Shown piece after piece: positions 18,573-21,269 of a stretch of DNA of 21,269 bases (position 1 is the stretch's first letter; each line of letters opens with the position of its first letter). The notes under the pieces were generated by a model that did no database searches, was not told where the DNA came from, and was given only the letters and a program-made list of their open reading frames with translations. The position numbers were made by a program, and so were the translations under genes. The DNA is from Candidatus Omnitrophota bacterium (GTDB lineage: Bacteria > Omnitrophota > Gorgyraeia > Gygaellales > Profunditerraquicolaceae), in assembly GCA_028687205.1 (NCBI GenBank), contig JAQUAP010000014.1, positions 1 to 21,269 of the forward strand, given 5' to 3'.

Positions 18573-21269
18573 ATGTATTTTAAAAAACTCGAGCTCGTCG
18601 GTTTTAAGTCCTTCTGCAACAAAACTACATTACATTTTGAGCCGGGCATTACGGCAGTCGTAGGCCCAAACGGTTGCGGCAAGTCCAATATCTTTGATTC
18701 CATACGCTGGGTCCTGGGAGAGCAGTCAGCCAAGTCCTTGCGCGGTTCAGAGATGCTCGATGTCATCTTTAACGGCACGGATACCAAGGAGCCGTTAGGC
18801 ATGGCTGAGGTAACCCTGACTTTTGATAATCAGGCGCGTTTTTTTAATTTTGATAATGACGAGGTCGCGATTACCCGCAGATTATTCCGTTCAGGAGAAA
18901 GTGAGTACCTCTTAAATAAAAATCAGGTGCGCTTAAAAGATATCCTGGACCTGCTGTTAGGCACCGGTGTCGGCGCGGAAAGCTATTCTATTATTGCCCA
19001 GGGCAAGATTGATTTAGTTTTAAGCTCCAGGCCTGAAGACAGGCGCCTGGTTTTTGATGAGGCTTCGGGGATTACTAAATATAAAGCCCAGAAAAGGGAG
19101 ACCACGCGTAAATTAGAGGAGACCGAGCAGAATTTACTGCGCGTTAATGATATTGTCACCGAGGTCAAGCGCCAGATAGGCAGCCTTGAGCGCCAGGCCA
19201 ATAAAGCGCGTAAATACAGAGAGGTTTTCGAAGAGCTTAAAAACAAAGAGATCAACCAGGCAGTCTTATCCAAGAATGAGCTCCTGGCACAAAAAGAATC
19301 TGTCATAGCCCAATTAAAAGAACTGCAATCAGCCGAAGAAGCGCTGCTTAAAATCATTCATGAACAGGAGACTAAGATTGCCAGCCGCACCAGCGAATTA
19401 AAGGCCCTGGAAGATAATATGCTGTCAATCAAAAATGAGCTTATGTCCATGGAGAACCAGGTTGTCCGGAATAAGGAGCATATAAACTTTAACCAGGAAA
19501 AAATCACGGAGTTAGCAACGGCTAAAACATACCTGGAGAAACAATCGGCAGAACTAAAAACCAAGCTCAGCGTTGACGAGGAGAAGCTGAATAAAGAAAG
19601 AGAAGAATACCGCGGGTTAAAGAGCGTTATCGAGTCCAAGTCCCTGGTTTTAACCGAAAAAGAGGAGCAGATTAATTTACTCTCTCTAAATATAAAGAAT
19701 GCCTTAAGCAAGGTTGTTAACCTGAAAAAAGAGATTATGGAGCTGGCAGTTAAAATATCGGCTGCCAGGAACCAGATCTCCGAGTTTACTTCCCAGCAGC
19801 AGGTATTCCTTGCGCGGAAAAAGAGGCTGGAGATCGATAAGGCCAAGGTTTACGAAGAAAAGGCCATCGCCGAAGAGAGCTTAAATAAAATCACCCAGGA
19901 AGTTGATACGGTCAAGAAGGCGGTGGAGGAGTTACTGCAAAAAATTACCGGCGCTAAGACAGAACTGGAAAAAGAAAAGCTGGCTTTAGGCAGCATTAAC
20001 GCGGAGATTGAAAAGCTGGAGCGGGAAAGGCTGACCCTGGGGTCGCACAAAGAATTTTTAGAAAAACTTAAGGCAAAATACCTGGATATAAGCGAGACCA
20101 TGAATGCGGTCGTCTACCTGGATAAGCTTCCCGCGGAAAAATCCAGCGGCCTGGTAATCAAGGTAAATGATTTCGGCAGCTTAAGCGACGAGGACAAAGC
20201 CTATCTGCCCGCTAATTTTAAGCTTACCGGCGAGGCTAAACCCATCGAATTAGACACACGAAAAATTGATGAAAAGATTGCCCGGATTGAGGCGGAGCTC
20301 GGCAGCTTAAAAAATAGCAAACAGGCTAAAGAAGCAGGCCTGGAAGAATTGAATAAGGCCGTTTTGGCTTTACAGGAAGAATTACGCAGCCAGGAGATCT
20401 GCCTGGCGAATAAAGAAACTTCGCGCCTGACTACATTAGAGCAGTTTAATAAGGTAAAAGAGGAAGAAGATATCATTGTCCTGGAACTTACGGATACCCA
20501 GAAAGAATTGGCTGTCCTGGAGTCAAATATCCAGGCGGCTAAAGATACGCTAACCGGGTTAAATAACGCTCAACGGCTTTGCGAAGACACTATTCTTAAA
20601 GAGGAAGAGGGAGTTTCGACGAACAGTAAATCAAGGGAAGAGCTATTAGTGGCGATTACCCAGGTAAAGACAGAGTTAGAGTCTTTAAATAAGCGCATTG
20701 TATCCGATGAGGCTACCTTGAATCTTTTGGAGGATACCTATAACCGCGATAAAACGAACCTGGACAATACTGTCAAACAATTTGAAGACGCAACCCAGAA
20801 AATGCTCTCGCTTGAAGTAGAGATTAAGGACTGCGAGCTTAAAGCTGCCGAAGCCACCAGGATTATTGCCACTAAAAGCGTTTTGTTAAAAGAAGCGGAA
20901 ACAGAATACGGCAGGGTTTCCGAGTGCTCAAGCGATGTAACGGCAAAGATCGAAGCCGACAGGCAGGAGCTGGATGAGCTTAAAAACAAGCTTTATGAAT
21001 TGCAGATGCAGGATAAAGACAGCGATTATAAATACGCGGCGATAAAAGAGAGGATGCTGCAGGCTTACAAAACAGACCTGGAAACGCTGGAAGTTATCAC
21101 GGAAGGTATTGACGCGAACGCGCTGGGGCAGGAGATTGCCGAGTTAAAGAAAAAATTAGATTCCTACGGGACAGTGAACCTGGTCGCGATTGAAGAATAT
21201 GATGAGTTAAAGAATCGTTATGACTTCCTGGTGCAGCAGCAGACAGACCTCGTAACGGCAAAAGAATCC
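18573..21269 (+). CDS. smc: Chromosome segregation protein SMC, 3'-partial
   Basis: First 899 codons of SMC, the ATPase core of bacterial condensin that organises chromosomes with ScpA and ScpB. The head begins MYFKKLELVGFKSF; Walker A GPNGCGKS is at residues 31-38, followed by the GEQSAKSLRG segment and IIAQGKID. Coiled coil runs from about 170 to 490 and resumes at about 565. The C-terminal head begins near residue 866 with SYGTVNLVAIEEYDELK, so about 270-300 residues (signature motif, Walker B) lie beyond the window. Between the coils only about 60-75 residues replace the usual ~120-150-residue hinge, and the typical hinge glycine patterns are not seen. ATG 18573 has AAAGGAG 5 nt upstream. 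Confidence 0.92.
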   Translation, partial: MYFKKLELVGFKSFCNKTTLHFEPGITAVVGPNGCGKSNIFDSIRWVLGEQSAKSLRGSEMLDVIFNGTDTKEPLGMAEVTLTFDNQARFFNFDNDEVAITRRLFRSGESEYLLNKNQVRLKDILDLLLGTGVGAESYSIIAQGKIDLVLSSRPEDRRLVFDEASGITKYKAQKRETTRKLEETEQNLLRVNDIVTEVKRQIGSLERQANKARKYREVFEELKNKEINQAVLSKNELLAQKESVIAQLKELQSAEEALLKIIHEQETKIASRTSELKALEDNMLSIKNELMSMENQVVRNKEHINFNQEKITELATAKTYLEKQSAELKTKLSVDEEKLNKEREEYRGLKSVIESKSLVLTEKEEQINLLSLNIKNALSKVVNLKKEIMELAVKISAARNQISEFTSQQQVFLARKKRLEIDKAKVYEEKAIAEESLNKITQEVDTVKKAVEELLQKITGAKTELEKEKLALGSINAEIEKLERERLTLGSHKEFLEKLKAKYLDISETMNAVVYLDKLPAEKSSGLVIKVNDFGSLSDEDKAYLPANFKLTGEAKPIELDTRKIDEKIARIEAELGSLKNSKQAKEAGLEELNKAVLALQEELRSQEICLANKETSRLTTLEQFNKVKEEEDIIVLELTDTQKELAVLESNIQAAKDTLTGLNNAQRLCEDTILKEEEGVSTNSKSREELLVAITQVKTELESLNKRIVSDEATLNLLEDTYNRDKTNLDNTVKQFEDATQKMLSLEVEIKDCELKAAEATRIIATKSVLLKEAETEYGRVSECSSDVTAKIEADRQELDELKNKLYELQMQDKDSDYKYAAIKERMLQAYKTDLETLEVITEGIDANALGQEIAELKKKLDSYGTVNLVAIEEYDELKNRYDFLVQQQTDLVTAKES

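Noticed and set aside
18983..20989. Several Ser/Leu-rich minus-strand frames opposite smc
   Set aside because: They are the complement of Lys/Glu-rich coiled-coil codons, a common artefact; smc is clearly the real gene.

Overview
This window looks like a chromosomal segment from an uncultured anaerobic bacterium, most plausibly Candidatus Omnitrophota or a related lineage. That placement is an inference. It rests on the gene mix (glycolytic operon ending in secG, glgC, ferredoxin-type EtfA, ORF6N and BrnT-like genes), on short REP-like hairpins beginning GGGGACGTTTC or AGGGACGGTTCT between genes, and on good E. coli-like -35/-10 promoters with 16-17 nt spacers.

Region 1 (1-8937) is central metabolism, all on the + strand: two tandem galT-type uridylyltransferases (the first cut by the window edge and lacking its catalytic His), gap, a membrane-embedded spermidine-synthase-like protein, then a promoter and pgk-tpiA-secG with 4-nt overlaps, followed by a BT1/MFS-type transporter whose start is unclear.

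Region 2 (8938-12242) is an AT-rich accessory island: a BrnT/BrnA-like toxin-antitoxin pair with a third small gene, two ORF6N-domain genes (one truncated), and an unrecognised 227-aa protein. It also holds structure that ordinary gene calls miss. Three related hairpins with a TCTA-loop-TAGA core sit immediately before start codons. Three short transcription units each carry promoter, SD, start codon and terminator. Long perfect palindromes lie inside coding sequence, and in the two ORF6N genes they fall at exactly the same codon (65) although their sequences differ. I consider this the most interesting part of the window.

Region 3 (12243-17860) is a tight marC-glgC-acetyltransferase operon read from an apparently leaderless promoter, then an acyl-CoA dehydrogenase-etfB-etfA cluster. 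Its EtfA carries an N-terminal two-cluster ferredoxin domain, suggesting an electron-bifurcating Bcd/Etf-type complex. Region 4 (17861-21269) holds a ~330-nt gene-free stretch of large foldback structures, one of which shares its ends with a similar element at 12022-12193. It is followed by a consensus promoter, a small excisionase-like HTH gene, and the first 899 codons of smc, whose hinge is unusually short.
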